Shown here in pieces: positions 49,680 to 61,616 of a DNA stretch of 64,000 bases. Origin of the DNA: Misgurnus anguillicaudatus (Eukaryota > Chordata > Actinopteri > Cypriniformes > Cobitidae); contig NC_073346.2 in NCBI RefSeq assembly GCF_027580225.2, forward strand, positions 2,995,001 through 3,059,000, in the 5' to 3' direction. Positions within the stretch are counted from its first letter, which is position 1; every line of letters starts with the position of its first letter. A model generated the notes under the pieces. The model was not told the origin of the DNA. It was given only the letters and a program-made list of their open reading frames with translations, and did no database searches. A program made the translations under genes and the position numbers.

Positions 49680-50955
49680 TAGTTGCCAAGTCCACTTATA
49701 ATACGCGACTTTGGGCTTCTTATTTTAGCAAGTTGCGTTAAAAAAAACCACAGGTTGCGGGCTTATTTAAAGGGGCCATGGCAGGAAAATCTGACTTTTT
49801 CCATAATTAAGTGCTATGATTGGGTCCCTAGTGCTGTTATCAACCTAGAAAATTTGAAAAAGATCAACCCAGTAACTTAGTTTTGGTAAACCATTCTCTA
49901 CAAGCACATGAAAAAATAGGTCGTTGAAATTTGGCTCTCCTTATGATGTCATAAGGAGCTCTTATTATAATAATACCACCCCTTAATCCAACCACAGCAC
50001 TGCCATTTAGTGCAAAGAAAAAAATAATTCACAAAACAATTGAGTTTCAATTTCAACAAACCACCATCATTGTGATCAGCGTTTGAATTTCATCAGCTCA
50101 TGTGCATTTTAAAGGACACACCAAAAACGACACATTTTTGCACACACCTACAAAGTGGCCATTTTAACATGCTATAATAAATTATTTATATGGTATTTTG
50201 AGCTAAAACTTCACATATGTGCTTTGGGGACACCAAAGATTTATTTGACATCTTAAAAAATTCCTGTGACATGGCCCCTTTAAAGAAATAAGGTTGCTTG
50301 TTATGAAAATCTGTCTTCTTTACATTTATGGTTGGCGTTTTCTAAATATCCAATACATTGATTGACACTGTCTGCTCACAGCTAATATACAGTAAGTGCT
50401 GTGGAGTAATTCGTAAAAATATCCCACCGAATTCGCCCCTTCTCCCACTCATTGGAGAAAAGTCACCTTCACTGCGCAGGCAGCGCGCTCGCGAGAGCTA
50501 ATAACTCTTCAAAACTGTAATTAAACTAACGTTAGCCTGTTATTATAGTCAGAAGGAGACAGCTGAGGAGATGATGGACAGTGTAATGGATGGACACCTT
50601 TTGTAAGGTAAATATGTAATTTTTACCATGTTTTGTAATGTATGAATGCATATGTAATATATAAAACAAGTAGTCTACTAATACTAAAAGAAGATACATA
50701 TGGTTAAAATGTATTTTATTAAGCTAAATATGTTACAGCTCCAATTGATGCTCTTATCTTTATCTCCTGTGTAGAAGATTTTGCTAAATAACTTGTTTAT
50801 CCTTTTGGAGAGGTTTTAGTTAACATGTTGCAGGCTCATTTATTGGTAATAAATAATAAATTATAATGCTGAAACTAAATAATCTTATAATATTGGGCTT
50901 GTTTTGGGCTTGTTTTTGAAGCTGCAGTTGCGTATTTGTCTCGGGAGACTTGGCA
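49680..50955. mobile_element. possible element with AGTTGCCAAGTC ends
   Basis: AGTTGCCAAGTCC near 49682 and its inverse GACTTGGCAACT near 50947 are candidate termini, each followed inward by an inverted CGCGACTTTGGGC-like and GCCCAAAAC/TTGCG motif. It contains the foldback MITE at 49766-50285 and a CpG-rich patch at 50430-50520. Boundaries and unity are tentative. Confidence 0.4.
49766..50285. mobile_element. foldback MITE, family K copy 1
   Basis: TTTAAAGGGGCCATGGCAGG and the inverse (TGACATGGCCCCTTTAAAG) are the ends. The same family, inverted and interrupted, occurs at 59290-60995. Non-coding, about 520 bp. Confidence 0.88.
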
Positions 50956-51067
50956 ACTGTGATCAATATGCGTTTATTTCACTTTTATATAGATGTGCGA
51001 TTGTGTGCTCTGTTCCCGACCGTGCCAATCAAACGCTGATTCGGCAGACCACACCTGATGAAACACA

Positions 51068-51308
51068 TTGGGCGGTTTACCGGACAGGGATTAGCTTAAG
51101 CCAGGACTAGACCTGGTTTTAATTGGGAAATATAACTACTTTTAACAAACATACCTTACTAAAAACATTACTTATGTGCATTTTGAGGCAAAACAAAGGA
51201 CACGGGTGTATTTTAGGGTACGTCAGTGCAAGTTGTTTTGAGTTTGGACAGCTCTTACATTTATTTTAGTCTAGGACTAGTCTAATCCCTGTCCGGGAAA
51301 CCGCCCCT
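51068..51308. mobile_element. 240-bp MITE
   Basis: GGCGGTTTACCGGACAGGGA at the left and TCCCTGTCCGGGAAACCGCC at the right, with a further inverted pair of CTAGACC/CTAGGACTAG motifs just inside. The flanks GAAACACATT and GAAACACATC are similar on both sides. Non-coding. Confidence 0.85.
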
Positions 51309-52020
51309 TAGTGAAACACATCGAGGCTTCGTTTGGTCATAGTCACGTGACATGGGTGTTTTGAATCACGCTTCGAATCAGTGTTTCGACACATCTGCGC
51401 TTCGGGATCTCGCAAGGCTTCGGAACGACTGTTTTGCATCAGCCATCCCTACTTCTAGCCTGCAAATTCTCATTTGCCTTCCCAAAGCCAGTAGGTTGAT
51501 CCTTTAATCTCTGTTGACTCCTATGACTACTGATGCAATCTTATCAAAGCAGAGGTGTAAAAAGCTGTTCTTGGTGCTCTTTGGCACCACGTGTAGGTGT
51601 ATTTGTTACCTGTATTTAAAGATTAAGCCATGTGAAATAAAGGCTTTTTAACTACTTCTTCATTATTTGAGTGCCTTGGAGATTTCTTATATACTGAAGC
51701 AGTCTTCTTAGCTGATCTGGGCTTAAGGTTTCTGCTGGACATTTGTGATAAAAATTTAAGATAGAGTACTGGACATAACATTTAGTGCTTTCAAGCAAAA
51801 TATATTCATGTGAGTTTCAATTTAAGAAAGAGTCCTGGACATACAATTAGCAAATAATACAGCAGATGCCAAACAGTGTCTTTGGGGTTTGAAAGAAGCA
51901 AACAAATCTTCTTTAGATCTGATAGTTTTCATGTATTTGTGGGTTTTACTCTGACTGTACCAGCCAGCCAACAGTTTGAGCATAGGCAGCAATACAGATT
52001 TTGTCAGCCCAGCAAGTCAT

Positions 52021-52090
52021 CCGCCGTAGTCTAGTAGTTAGTGCACTGATTCTCCCATTCGGGGGACCCAGGTTCAAATCCCACAAAGAT
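52021..52090 (+). repeat. tRNA-like Pol III module 1
   Basis: A-box-like TAGTCTAGTAG (52027-52037) and B-box-like GGTTCAAATCC (52071-52081). It does not close a convincing acceptor stem, so it is tRNA-derived rather than a tRNA gene. Confidence 0.75.
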
Positions 52091-52560
52091 TAATTGGAGT
52101 TCTCTACTGAGAAGTAGTTACTTCTTTAGCACCGATAGAGTTTGTGGGCACCTTATAGCCTGCATATTCTATTTGCCTTCCCAAATGCCGTAGGTTGTTC
52201 ATTTTATTACTGTTCCTATGTCTCCTGGAACAGTCTTCATAGCTGATGTGGGCTTAAGATTTCTGCTGGACATTTGAGATCAAATTTAAGATAGAGTTCT
52301 GGACATAACATTCAGTGCTTTCAAGCAAAATGTATTCCTGTAAGTTTCAATTTAAGACAGATTCCTGGACATAAAATTAGCAAATAATACAGCAGATGCC
52401 AACAGTGTCTTTGGGTTTTGAAAGAAGCAAACAAATCTTCTTTAGATCTGATAGTTTTCATGTATTTTTGGTTTTGACTCTGACTGTACCAGCCAGCCAA
52501 CAGTCTGAGCATAAGCAGCAATACACAGGACCAGATTCTGTCAGCCTAGCTTCAACTCAT

Positions 52561-52632
52561 CCTCTGTAGTCTAGTGGTTAGTGCACTGATTCTCCCATAT
52601 GGGAGGGAGACCCACGTTCAAGTCCCACAAGG
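52561..52632 (+). repeat. tRNA-like Pol III module 2
   Basis: TAGTCTAGTGG (A box) and CGTTCAAGTCC (B box, one change). Carries a short insertion before the B box relative to the other modules. Confidence 0.75.
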
Positions 52633-53100
52633 TTTAAGTGGAGTTCTCTTCTGACAAGTAGTCACTTTCTTAGCTCTGATAGAGTTGTGGGCAGCTTATA
52701 GCCTGCATATTCTATTTTGCCTTCCAAAATCCAGTAGGTTTTTCATTTTATTACTGTTACTATGTCTCCTGAAGCAGTCTTCATAGCTGATGTGGGCTTA
52801 AGATTTCTGCTGGACATTTGAGATCAAATTTAAGATAGAGTTCAGGACATAACATTCAGTGCTTTCAAGCGAAATGTGTTCTGTAAGTTTCAATTTAAGA
52901 AAGATTCCTGGACATAAAATTAGCAAATAATACAGCAAATGCCAACAGTGTTTTTGGGTTTTGAAAGAAGCAAACAAATCTTTTTTAGATCTGATTGTTT
53001 AGGTTTCATGTATTTTTAGTTTTGACTCTGACTGTACCAGCCAGCCAAAAGTCTGAGCATAGGCAGCAATACAGATTTTGTCAGCCCAGGTTCAACTCAT

Positions 53101-53170
53101 TCTCTGTAGTCTAGTGGTTAGAGCATTGATTCTCCAATATGGGAGACCCAGGTTCAAGTCCCACAAGGTT
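53101..53170 (+). repeat. tRNA-like Pol III module 3
   Basis: TAGTCTAGTGG and GGTTCAAGTCC, both close to Pol III consensus, about 34 bp apart. Confidence 0.8.
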
Positions 53171-53386
53171 TAAAGTGTAGTTCTCTACTGACAAGTGGTC
53201 ACTTCTTTAGCTCTGATAGAGTTTGTGGGCAGCTTATAGCCTGCATATTCTATTTTGCCTTCCAAAATCCAGTAGGTTGTTCATTTTATTACTGTTCCTA
53301 TGTCTCCTGAAGCAGTCTTCATAGCTGATGTGGGCTTAAGATTTCTGCTTGACATTTGAGATCAAATTTAAGATAGAGTTCTGGAC

Positions 53387-55231
53387 CAGGGGCGCCGTAA
53401 AGGGGGGAAAAGTTAGGACGATTCCAAGGGCCCATGAACTTTTGAGGGCCCCAGCCAAGGACTGTGACGCACACGCAACCCCCTTAAGCTGAGCCCTCTT
53501 AGCTCCGCCACGTCTTTACTCTGTGTTTTAGTGCCAACTTCAATCCACGGTCTCACAGTGCAGAGTGAACTTCCAAGAGAGCAAGGTGTGTGTATTTACT
53601 GCTATTTGCTATGATATCTGCATATGTGCACTTCCTTACTATAAATGCAGTTTACACAATGTGACGCTGGAGCAATACAATGTTTTCTTTCCACTGTAAA
53701 GTCTTCGCTCAGTTCACCCCGGTTTAAAAAAAACACAAGACGATTTACATTCCCTGTTTTATGTTATGATTCTAACGCAAAGTCAGCCCTTATAAGCTGT
53801 TTTAATTAACGTAGCCCGTATAAGCTAATTAACATAAACTAGAAATGCGATCGGTTACACACTAGTGATTGTGATAAAACTGAAATGCAACTAAGGCTAA
53901 ACTAGTCCAGTTATGTATATTAAAGCTTCTCAACTTGCAACATGTTTAAGAAATCAATGGAAATCTATGTCGTAATCTGCTATAGTTGTCATTCATTTCA
54001 TTTTAGAGCCCTGTTGATTAAAAAACAGTCTGAAGAATCATTTAATAACAGTATATAGCTGTTTCTTGAAGAGTAAACCCTAAACCAACTTTTTTTAGTT
54101 AATGATCTGTAAGAATGGGGTTTTATTATTGCTGTTCATTGATTTTAGTAAGTTTTTTGACATTTGGATATAAAGTGTTTCAATACTTCAATATATGGTG
54201 TAAAACATCTGCCCTCTTCAGGTTGAACGGTAGCTACTGCAGTTGAATTTTCGTATTGGATGTTGGGTCCAAAAAATGCCTCGCGATGTAAGCAGGTTTA
54301 AGCTTACCACGCCCTTGTTACGATCTCACCACACACTTAGTTCGTCCCATCTATCTTCGTTGAGATCAGCCCACTTTTCTTGCATTTTTCAAATATTGCC
54401 AGTGGGTGGAGTCAGGCTCTGACCAGGGGTTTAGTTAAGCTTTAAGTTCACGGTTTCAATCATCTGTCATTATTTTTGCTTTACTGAAGCTGCTGGTGTG
54501 TGAAACTTGTTCTTTACCTTATAAATAATGCTAATAATTATAATACAAGCTTTGGTCAAGCATTGTTGACCCAGTGTTATTTGAGGCAGAATGTACATAG
54601 AAAAGATGCATTGTTGTTGTTCGCCATTTTTAAATGTTACAATGTCATTGGTGTGTGTAACAGCTCAAGTATACAGTATGTCACTGAGACTGCCTGTGAA
54701 AATCAGAAAAGTCTTAAATCTTATTGTGAGATAAAAATCATCACAATTTAATTTCAAGCACTAATTTTACTATGATTTCAATCGCTGACATGACATTACT
54801 CAGTCAACATTAAAGATATCAAGTTTATATTTTTACAAAATGTTCTTTACATTATATAGGATGATTTAATGTGGAAAACAGTAAATCACAAATAAATACT
54901 TCAGCTGGGTTTTCACAGGTTTGGTCATATTTATCTTTAATCTTTAAGAATGTTGCATTTTCTCTGAATATTTGATTTAATGTACTGTATTTTTCAATTA
55001 AAATTACCTTGCACAATAAATTATCTTAGCTGCAGACATTTTAGGTATCTATAAATACTGATAACTGTGGTCAAAACAATAGCAAAATAAATAGGGCTGT
55101 ATTATTAAATTACAAACAAAGATTTTGAATAGCTACAGTAGGTTGGATTGTATGTTTGGTGCGAAATGGGTATGGTGGGGGCCCGACCCACTATTTTTTC
55201 ATAGGGCCCAAAATTGCTAGTGGCGCCCCTG
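53387..55231. mobile_element. 1.8-kb hAT-like element in the tandem array
   Basis: CAGGGGCGCCGTAAAGG to CTAGTGGCGCCCCTG, with direct repeat TTCTGGAC (53379-53386, 55232-55239). The uninterrupted site is visible in neighbouring monomers (GAGTTCTGGACATAAC near 52290). No transposase recognised. Confidence 0.95.
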
Positions 55232-55492
55232 TTCTGGACATAACATTCAGTGCTTTCAAGCGAAATGTGTTCCTGTAAGTTTCAATTTAAGAAAGATTCC
55301 TGGACATAAAATTAGCAAATAATACAGCAGATGCCAACAGTGTTTTTGGGTTTTGAAAGAAGCAAACAAATCTTTTTTAGATCTGATTGTTTAGGTTTCA
55401 TGTATTTTTAGTTTAGACTCTGACTGTACCAGCCAGCCAACAGTCTGAGCATAGGCAGCAATACAGATTTTGTCAGCCCAGCTTCAACTCAT

Positions 55493-55562
55493 CCTCCGTA
55501 GTCTAGTGGTTAGAGCATTGATTCTCCCATATGGGAGACCCTGGTTCAAGTCCCACAAGGTT
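55493..55562 (+). repeat. tRNA-like Pol III module 4
   Basis: TAGTCTAGTGG and GGTTCAAGTCC. A perfect CTCCCATATGGGAG palindrome occupies the anticodon-arm position. Confidence 0.8.
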
Positions 55563-56032
55563 TAAGTGTAGTTCTCTACTGACAAGTGGTCACTTCTTTA
55601 GCTCTGATAGAGTTTGTGGGCAGCTTATAGCCTGCATATTCTATTTTGCCTTCCAAAATCCAGTAGGTTGTTCATTTTATTACTGTTCCTATGTCTCCTG
55701 AAGCAGTCTTCATAGCTGATGTGGGCTTAAGATTTCTGCTGGACATTTGAGATCAAATTTAAGATAGAGTTCAGGACATGACATTCAGTGCTTTCAAGCA
55801 AAATGTATTCCTGTAAGTTTAAATTTAAGAAAGATTCCTGGACATAAAATTAGCAAATAATACAGCAGATGCCAACAGTGTCTTTGGGTCTTGAAAGAAG
55901 CACACAAATCTTCTTTAGATCTGATAGTTTTCATGTATTTTTGGTTTTGACTCTGACTGTACCAGCCAGCCAACAGTCTGAGCATAGGCAGCTATACACA
56001 GGACCAGATTCTGTCAGCCCAGCTTCAACTCA

Positions 56033-56102
56033 TCCTCTGTAGTCTAGTGGTTAGAGCATTGATTCTCCCATATGGGAGACCCAGGTTCAAGTCCCACAAG
56101 GT
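56033..56102 (+). repeat. tRNA-like Pol III module 5
   Basis: Same A box, B box and CTCCCATATGGGAG palindrome as module 4. Confidence 0.8.
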
Positions 56103-56520
56103 TTAAGTGGAGTTCTCTACTGACAAGTAGTCACTTCTTTAGCTCCGATAGAGTTTGTGGGCAGCTTACAGCCTGCATGTTCTATTTTGCCTTCCCAAAT
56201 CCAGTAGGTTGTTTGTTTTATTACTGTTCCTATGTCTCCTGAAGCAATCTTCATAGCTGATGTGGGCTTAAGATTTCTGCTGGACATTTGAGATTAAATT
56301 TAAGATAGAGTTCAGGACATGACATTCATTCATAAAATTTGCAAATAATACAGCAGATGCCAACCGTGTCTTTGGGTCTTGAAAGAAGCAAACAAATCTT
56401 CTTTAGATCTGATAGTTTTCATGTATTTGTGAGTTTGACTCTGACTGTACCAGCCAGCCAACAGTCTGAGCATAGGCAGCAATACACAGCACCAGATTTT
56501 GTCAACCCAGCTTCAACTCA

Positions 56521-56590
56521 TCCTCTGCAGTCTAGTGGTTAGAGCACTGATTATCCCATATGGGAGACCCAGGTTAAAGTCCCACAAGGT
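56521..56590 (+). repeat. tRNA-like Pol III module 6
   Basis: A box CAGTCTAGTGG and B box GGTTAAAGTCC each carry one change from the other modules. Last module before the array ends. Confidence 0.75.
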
Positions 56591-56639
56591 TTAAGTGGGG
56601 TTCTCTACTGACATGCTTTTCCTGTGCGCTGAAGGGATG

Positions 56640-58257
56640 TTAACACTCTGGGGTCGACTGCGGCACGGGTTCCGCAAACTCTTTATTTTTCAATCACTCC
56701 GCAAAGAGACTTAGATAACTCTGCTGATTTTGGACATACAGATATGATTTATACATCATATAAAATGTTAAAGTGTCTAGTTTTTTTCTGTCCAATCCCA
56801 ATAAAAACAATGTTGTGATTTTCGCAAAATTAAGTAAATAAACATGATGCGCGTTTTGTTCTTTCTCCCTCAGTGAAGTCCTTTCAGAAACACGTCAGAA
56901 AAATTAACTGTAACTTAACGAATACTTGTCATAGAAACAAAAGATAAATGTCTACATAAAGCTTGGTATGTCTGCTTTGATGATGTAAGTGATGTAAGTG
57001 AAATCGAAAACAAATATTGTAATTCGTTGTTAACTGTATTAGAAGAGGGAGATGTACCGTCTTTCTCCTGTTCCTGCATTATCTATAATGGGCCACGCCC
57101 CGCTCCATTGAAGAGAAGAGCAGAGATCATCCATATTCATTAGTCAACTCCACAGACTCCGTCTCTGCAGCCATTCAGTGCTGTGTTGAGTTTTAATCCG
57201 AGTGCTGGAAACATGACATGTTTACTCGTGACTGTAACTAAAGTTATCTCCAGATGTGAGTGTGTGTGCTTCATCAAACAGACGCGATCGACGTCCAAAC
57301 ACACACACAAACACACGATGCCTCATATTTGACGTGCTTTGTGGTATCATTATAAAAGATGCGATTGCAAACATCACATCTACTTGTAAATAAAGTTATC
57401 TCGAGGCATACGCGAGTGTGTGTGCTTCGTCAGGGTGACGCGATTTCCAAACCCACACACAAACACACGATGCCTCATATTTGACGCGCTTTGTGGTATT
57501 CTTATAAAACATCACATCTACTTGTTTACTCTCCAGACACTAATGTTTTCTTTGTGCTTCCGTCAGACGCGATCGACAGCCAAACGCACATACAAACACA
57601 CAATGCCTCATATTTGACACACTTTGTATTAAAACGGGTCTAAACACATCTAAAACCTTGTTTATTTGCGTATATCTCTGCACAGTAAGTTTATTTAACA
57701 AAGGATCACGCATGGGAAGGCATTTCTTTTGTGTTGCTTTCACAAACAAACACGTAACAATAATGGCGTCGTCTTACTGCCTAAAGGCAAGTGTTTTGTT
57801 CTTCAGCTGTCAATCACAGATTATTCAAGAGCTTCCAGCCTCCTTGCATATTGCCTTCCTAACCAAAATGTGTCTTAGAAATTGTAAATCAATATATTGT
57901 TTTATGTGAATGAGTAAGCAGAATGATTTTCACATCATTTGAAAGAAAAAACTCTAGACTACTAGATCCTGTTTTGAAAAGTCTTGGGAAAACATGTTTA
58001 GTATGGGTTTTGTGGACTTATATCGGTCACTTAAAAATTTTGCTTTTTCAAAAACCACACATAAAAATTTTTCTCTCAAAAATATAAACATGTACATACA
58101 TGTTAATCATATAATATAGTAGCTCAGTTTGTGCTGAATGCAGTGTTATAAGACTTTTGCCATTATTATGTTTTTAAGCAACTGAAAAAAGCACAAATGT
58201 CAGTGCATGTCAAAAGTTCCCAGGGCCCTAAAAACCCCTTAGACCCCAGAGGGTTAA
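56640..58257. mobile_element. piggyBac-like TTAA element, 1.6 kb
   Basis: TTAACACTCTGGGGTC at the left and GACCCCAGAGGGTTAA at the right. The TTAA on both sides and the CCCTCTGGGG-type termini fit piggyBac. The interior has three diverged repeats spaced about 130-155 bp apart (near 57263, 57418, 57550), each with GTGTGTGCTTC, GACGCGATCGAC and CACACGATGCCTCATATTTG. No transposase. It truncates the last monomer of the tandem array. Confidence 0.85.
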
Positions 58258-58542
58258 TTGTGAATGTGCATAGAACTGGTAGACACTGAGGTTATACATC
58301 TTTTATGGTATTTTGAAATATGCTTATTGTTCTTCTCCTCTTGAATGTGTACATTTTGTTATATCCATTAAAAAAGGATTGTGTAGCCTACGACTTTCTT
58401 TATTGTTTGTTCAGTAGGCTACCGAATGACACGCTGACAAAAAAAAACTGTTGGTCTTGGTGAAGTAGCCTACAGCATATTATCTCACTAAGCTAATAAA
58501 CTTGTACTACTTTTAAAAGACTATGTGTCTTGTTTTCGTTAG
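58258..58542. other. intergenic or intronic, no feature seen
   Basis: AT-rich sequence before the exon-like segment. It ends in a pyrimidine-rich stretch and AG at 58541-58542. Confidence 0.4.
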
Positions 58543-58744
58543 ATTTGTATGATAAAGATGGGCTCGATGGGAGGGGTGGAGAAATAAGAGAGATTGTTGC
58601 AGGTGCACACATGGCAAGAGAGGTGCTGTCTCAGCCCTGCAGGTGCATTGAAGGAAAGATAACACCTGATGAGCTCTTCTTCACGTTCAAGAGGAACAAC
58701 GTTACCTGTGTTTGTCGAGGTCACCATGGTGTCATCACAGCAGA
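58543..58744 (+). CDS. exon-like segment of an unknown gene
   Basis: A 202-bp open segment bounded by a TTGTTTTCGTTAG acceptor and a GTAAGA donor. It encodes about 66 residues including LYDKDGLDGRGGEIREIVAG, AREVLSQPCRCIEGKI and ITPDELFFTFKRNNVTCVCR. The composition is protein-like and non-repetitive, with four Cys in its second half. I do not recognise the family. The phase (begins after one base, ends after two) does not match the first acceptor before the membrane-protein frame at 63446, so either an exon is missing, another donor is used, or the two belong to different genes. Confidence 0.55.
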
Positions 58745-59289
58745 GTAAGACAACCTGTTTATTCATTAAACAATTTCATTAAACTAAAACAGAGATTAAT
58801 AACAGTACATGTACTTTATGTGTTATAGTATGTGTAGCACTGTTTGTTTACCATGTTAAAAAATACAGGAAACCAGTTTTTTTTATTCAGAACAACTTAG
58901 GATGCACTTGGATAGTCTTGTTGATGCTTCCGTGTTTATGAAAGACCATATAATACTTAAAATAAAAAGAAATCAACCTGAAGGAAATGAAAACGTATGT
59001 CATATTCCTCATTTTACTACTGCCTGCATGTGTACACATTATGCACACCACCATGCCGCATAGCATCTGGATAGACTGGCTAGACATGTTTTCAAACCAT
59101 TCACAGCCATCTGGGAAATATAAAACAGAATTATATTTCACTACTTATTTGTTCCCTAGTAGGCTAATGCAGTATATCTATTGCAAGAACAGTCCCACTG
59201 ACTACGATCACATGGGTGACAGTACAATGGCTATCTTTTCCTTGAAGGATCAGAACCTACAGCCCTGGGGACAAATTTATAAAGCAGCA
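58745..59289. other. probable intron, no feature seen
   Basis: Plus-strand open frame 58987-59328 begins MKTYVIFLILLLPACVHIMH, which resembles a signal peptide, but it ends inside a foldback element and has no further recognised motif. Treated as chance. Confidence 0.35.
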
Positions 59290-60995
59290 ATGTTCATATT
59301 TAAAGGGCACACTTACAAGAATTTTTAAAATGTAAAATAAATCTTTGGTGTCCCCAGAGTACAAACAGAGTGAAATTTTAGCTCAAAATAACATGTAGAT
59401 AATTTATTATGGCATGTTATTAACTGGCACCGTATCGTAAGCGAGACACCTGACTTTACTTCAATATTTTGCATGTAATTTTTTATCTATCATGACAAAC
59501 TATGTATCATTGGAAAGGTCTAATAGTGTTTTATAAGATAAATTATGTAGGGAGAGTAATTGATTCATTTATGAAAAACAAAACATTTATATAGTGCCAA
59601 ATGTCACTGTCCTGCCAGCGGGGCGCTTATGTAACTTCAGTGTTTTGCATTTAAATTCTTAAAACAATCATGACAAACTATATATTGTTTGAAAGCTTCA
59701 AGAGTGTAGTTTTTATTTATCATGACCAATTTGGTAAAGGAATGACCCAGTGAGAGCCATTTTCTAAAATGTCACAGGTCAACAGGTGGGCCCACTTTGT
59801 TATTATAATTTGTAACATTAATCTTGAACAAACTATATATCCTTGAAAAGCTCAAAGAGTGTAGTTTCAATATTTCATCACCATTTGAGGACAATTGTGA
59901 CATAGTGAGAGTCAGTTTATAAAAGGCCTACTCTAAACCTAAAAAAAACCAGAAAGATCTCAGAAGGTAGTTTTTTATTTCAAGGTCATCATCTGATGAT
60001 AGAAATTACGTAGTGACAGTTTTTTGTTACATAACCCCTCCAAAGGAATGCATATTAATTATTATTTATTCATAACACTATATCCTATTATAAGTCTTTA
60101 AACATGTTGACAAACTATGTATTATTGGAAAGCTCTAAGAATGTAGTTTTTAAAAACCTTTTAGCATTAATAATAATGCAGTGGCAGTCATTTATTAATT
60201 TGTGACAAGATTATGCTGCAAACTGTTGACACCTAGTGGCCATTGTTGGTAAAACCACTACAAGTGTGAAACAAACAAAAAAATTTGTGATTTTTACCTT
60301 GAAATTTGAACTACTTGAGACTTATGGCTTCATGTTTGCATTATTACTTTTGTAAAATATTTTAATTTTTGTAATTTTATTGATAAATTAATATGTTATT
60401 GAATTATTTTTATTTCTTAAAATAAATTTAAACTGCTATAAAAATATGTAATATTTTCACCTCCTTGTCTGCTTTAAAAACAAGACCAAGATTAAGTTTC
60501 TAGACAAAAAAAATGCCAGAGTTGTATTAATTTGAAGGTGTACATCACAGTTTCAACCCCCACTCAAAAGGGATTGTTCCAGTTAAGGGGTTAAGATTGC
60601 CACTTTGTAGGTGTGATCAAAAAGGTGCCGTTTTGGGTGTGTCCTTAAAATGCAAATGAGCTGATGAAATGCAAACACTGATTGCTATAATGGTGGTTTG
60701 TTGAAATTGAAACTCAATTGTGCTGTCTCTTTGTCTCCCTGCACTAAATGTCACTGCCGTGGTTGGAAAGTGTAGATTAAGGGGCACTATTATTATAATA
60801 AGATCCCCTTCTAACATCACAAGGGGAACCAAATTTCAATGACCTATCTTTTCACATGCTTGCAGAGATTTTTTTACCAAAACTAAGTTACTAGTTTTTT
60901 TTTTTTACATTTTTAATAAGTTGATAGAAGCACGGAGGACCCAATTATAGCACTTGAAAAGTCAGATTTTCATGATATGTCCCCTTTGTATTGTC
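59290..60995. mobile_element. foldback MITE, family K copy 2 (inverted, interrupted)
   Basis: Reverse-orientation match to 49766-50285. The low end (59299-59420) matches the right part of copy 1 and the high part (about 60590-60990) matches the remainder, ending GATATGTCCCCTTTG. Between them about 1.17 kb has been inserted (59425-60590). That insert carries several repeats with ACAAACTATATATC and GGAAAGCTC/GAAAAGCTC motifs at roughly 150-180-bp spacing. Confidence 0.75.
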
Positions 60996-61095
60996 TTTGG
61001 TATGGAAAAGTGCTAAGTGCCATACTTATGTCATTATGTTAATGACATAAATCTGTCATTGTTTAAAGGGGGATATTTATCACTGTTCAGCCTAC

Positions 61096-61616
61096 CCATT
61101 CTCACTAAAAAGTGTACAAATGACGCAGTGTGATTATCGTGCAATAGATACGCCAAATTCCCCTTTTGCGTGCATATGATACGCCAGTCCTTCCCATTCA
61201 CTTATATGGCGAATTGTTTCATGTTGTTTTATTTATTGGTTTTTCATTTGTTTTCTGTTTTTTTACCATTGTCGCTTGGGTTTTGGGTTAGAGCAACTTT
61301 TTGTAACATAAAATGACATCCAAACCCCGATTCTAACCCCAACTCCAAGCGATCAATGATTTAAAATAGACAAAACATGGTGAAACCTATATATTAAATT
61401 ACATCCTAAAGCAAAACCTAAATTTAACCCTAAACCCAAGCGAAGATGGTTTAAAAAACAAATGAGAAACCAATAAATAAAACGACATGAAACGATTCGC
61501 CATATAAGTAAATAGGAAGGACTGGCGTATCTTATGCATGCAAAAGCGGAATTTGGCGTATCTATTGCATTGATAATCACACTGCGTGTCATTTGTACGC
61601 ATCTTGGTGAGAATGG
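61096..61616. mobile_element. foldback element, family L copy 2
   Basis: CCATTCTCACTAAAAAGTGT at the left pairs with the inverse at 61588-61616. Pairing continues through ATAGATACGCCAAATTCC and ATACGCCAGTCCTTCC to an AAGCGA(C/T) loop region. Nearly the whole 521 bp folds back. It is the better copy of the family also present at 168-440. Confidence 0.9.

Larger units (their letters stand above)
51466..56615 (+). repeat. tandem array of ~540-bp monomers with tRNA-like modules
   Basis: Head-to-tail monomers share GCCTGCATATTCTATTTTGC, TGATGTGGGCTTAAGATTTC, AATTAGCAAATAATACAGCA and CTGACTGTACCAGCCAGCCA, followed by a tRNA-like segment. The modules start near 52021, 52561, 53101, 55493, 56033 and 56521, about 540 bp apart once the hAT at 53387-55231 is removed; the last interval is shorter. 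The first monomer (51466-52020) is more diverged. No long open frame. Confidence 0.92.

Noticed and set aside
52021..56590. Cluster of true tRNA genes
   Set aside because: A and B boxes are good but acceptor stems do not pair, and the anticodon arm is replaced by a palindrome; best read as tRNA-derived repeats.
58987..59328. Secreted peptide gene with signal-like N-terminus
   Set aside because: The frame ends inside a foldback element, with no splice context, no cysteines in a known pattern and no recognised family.
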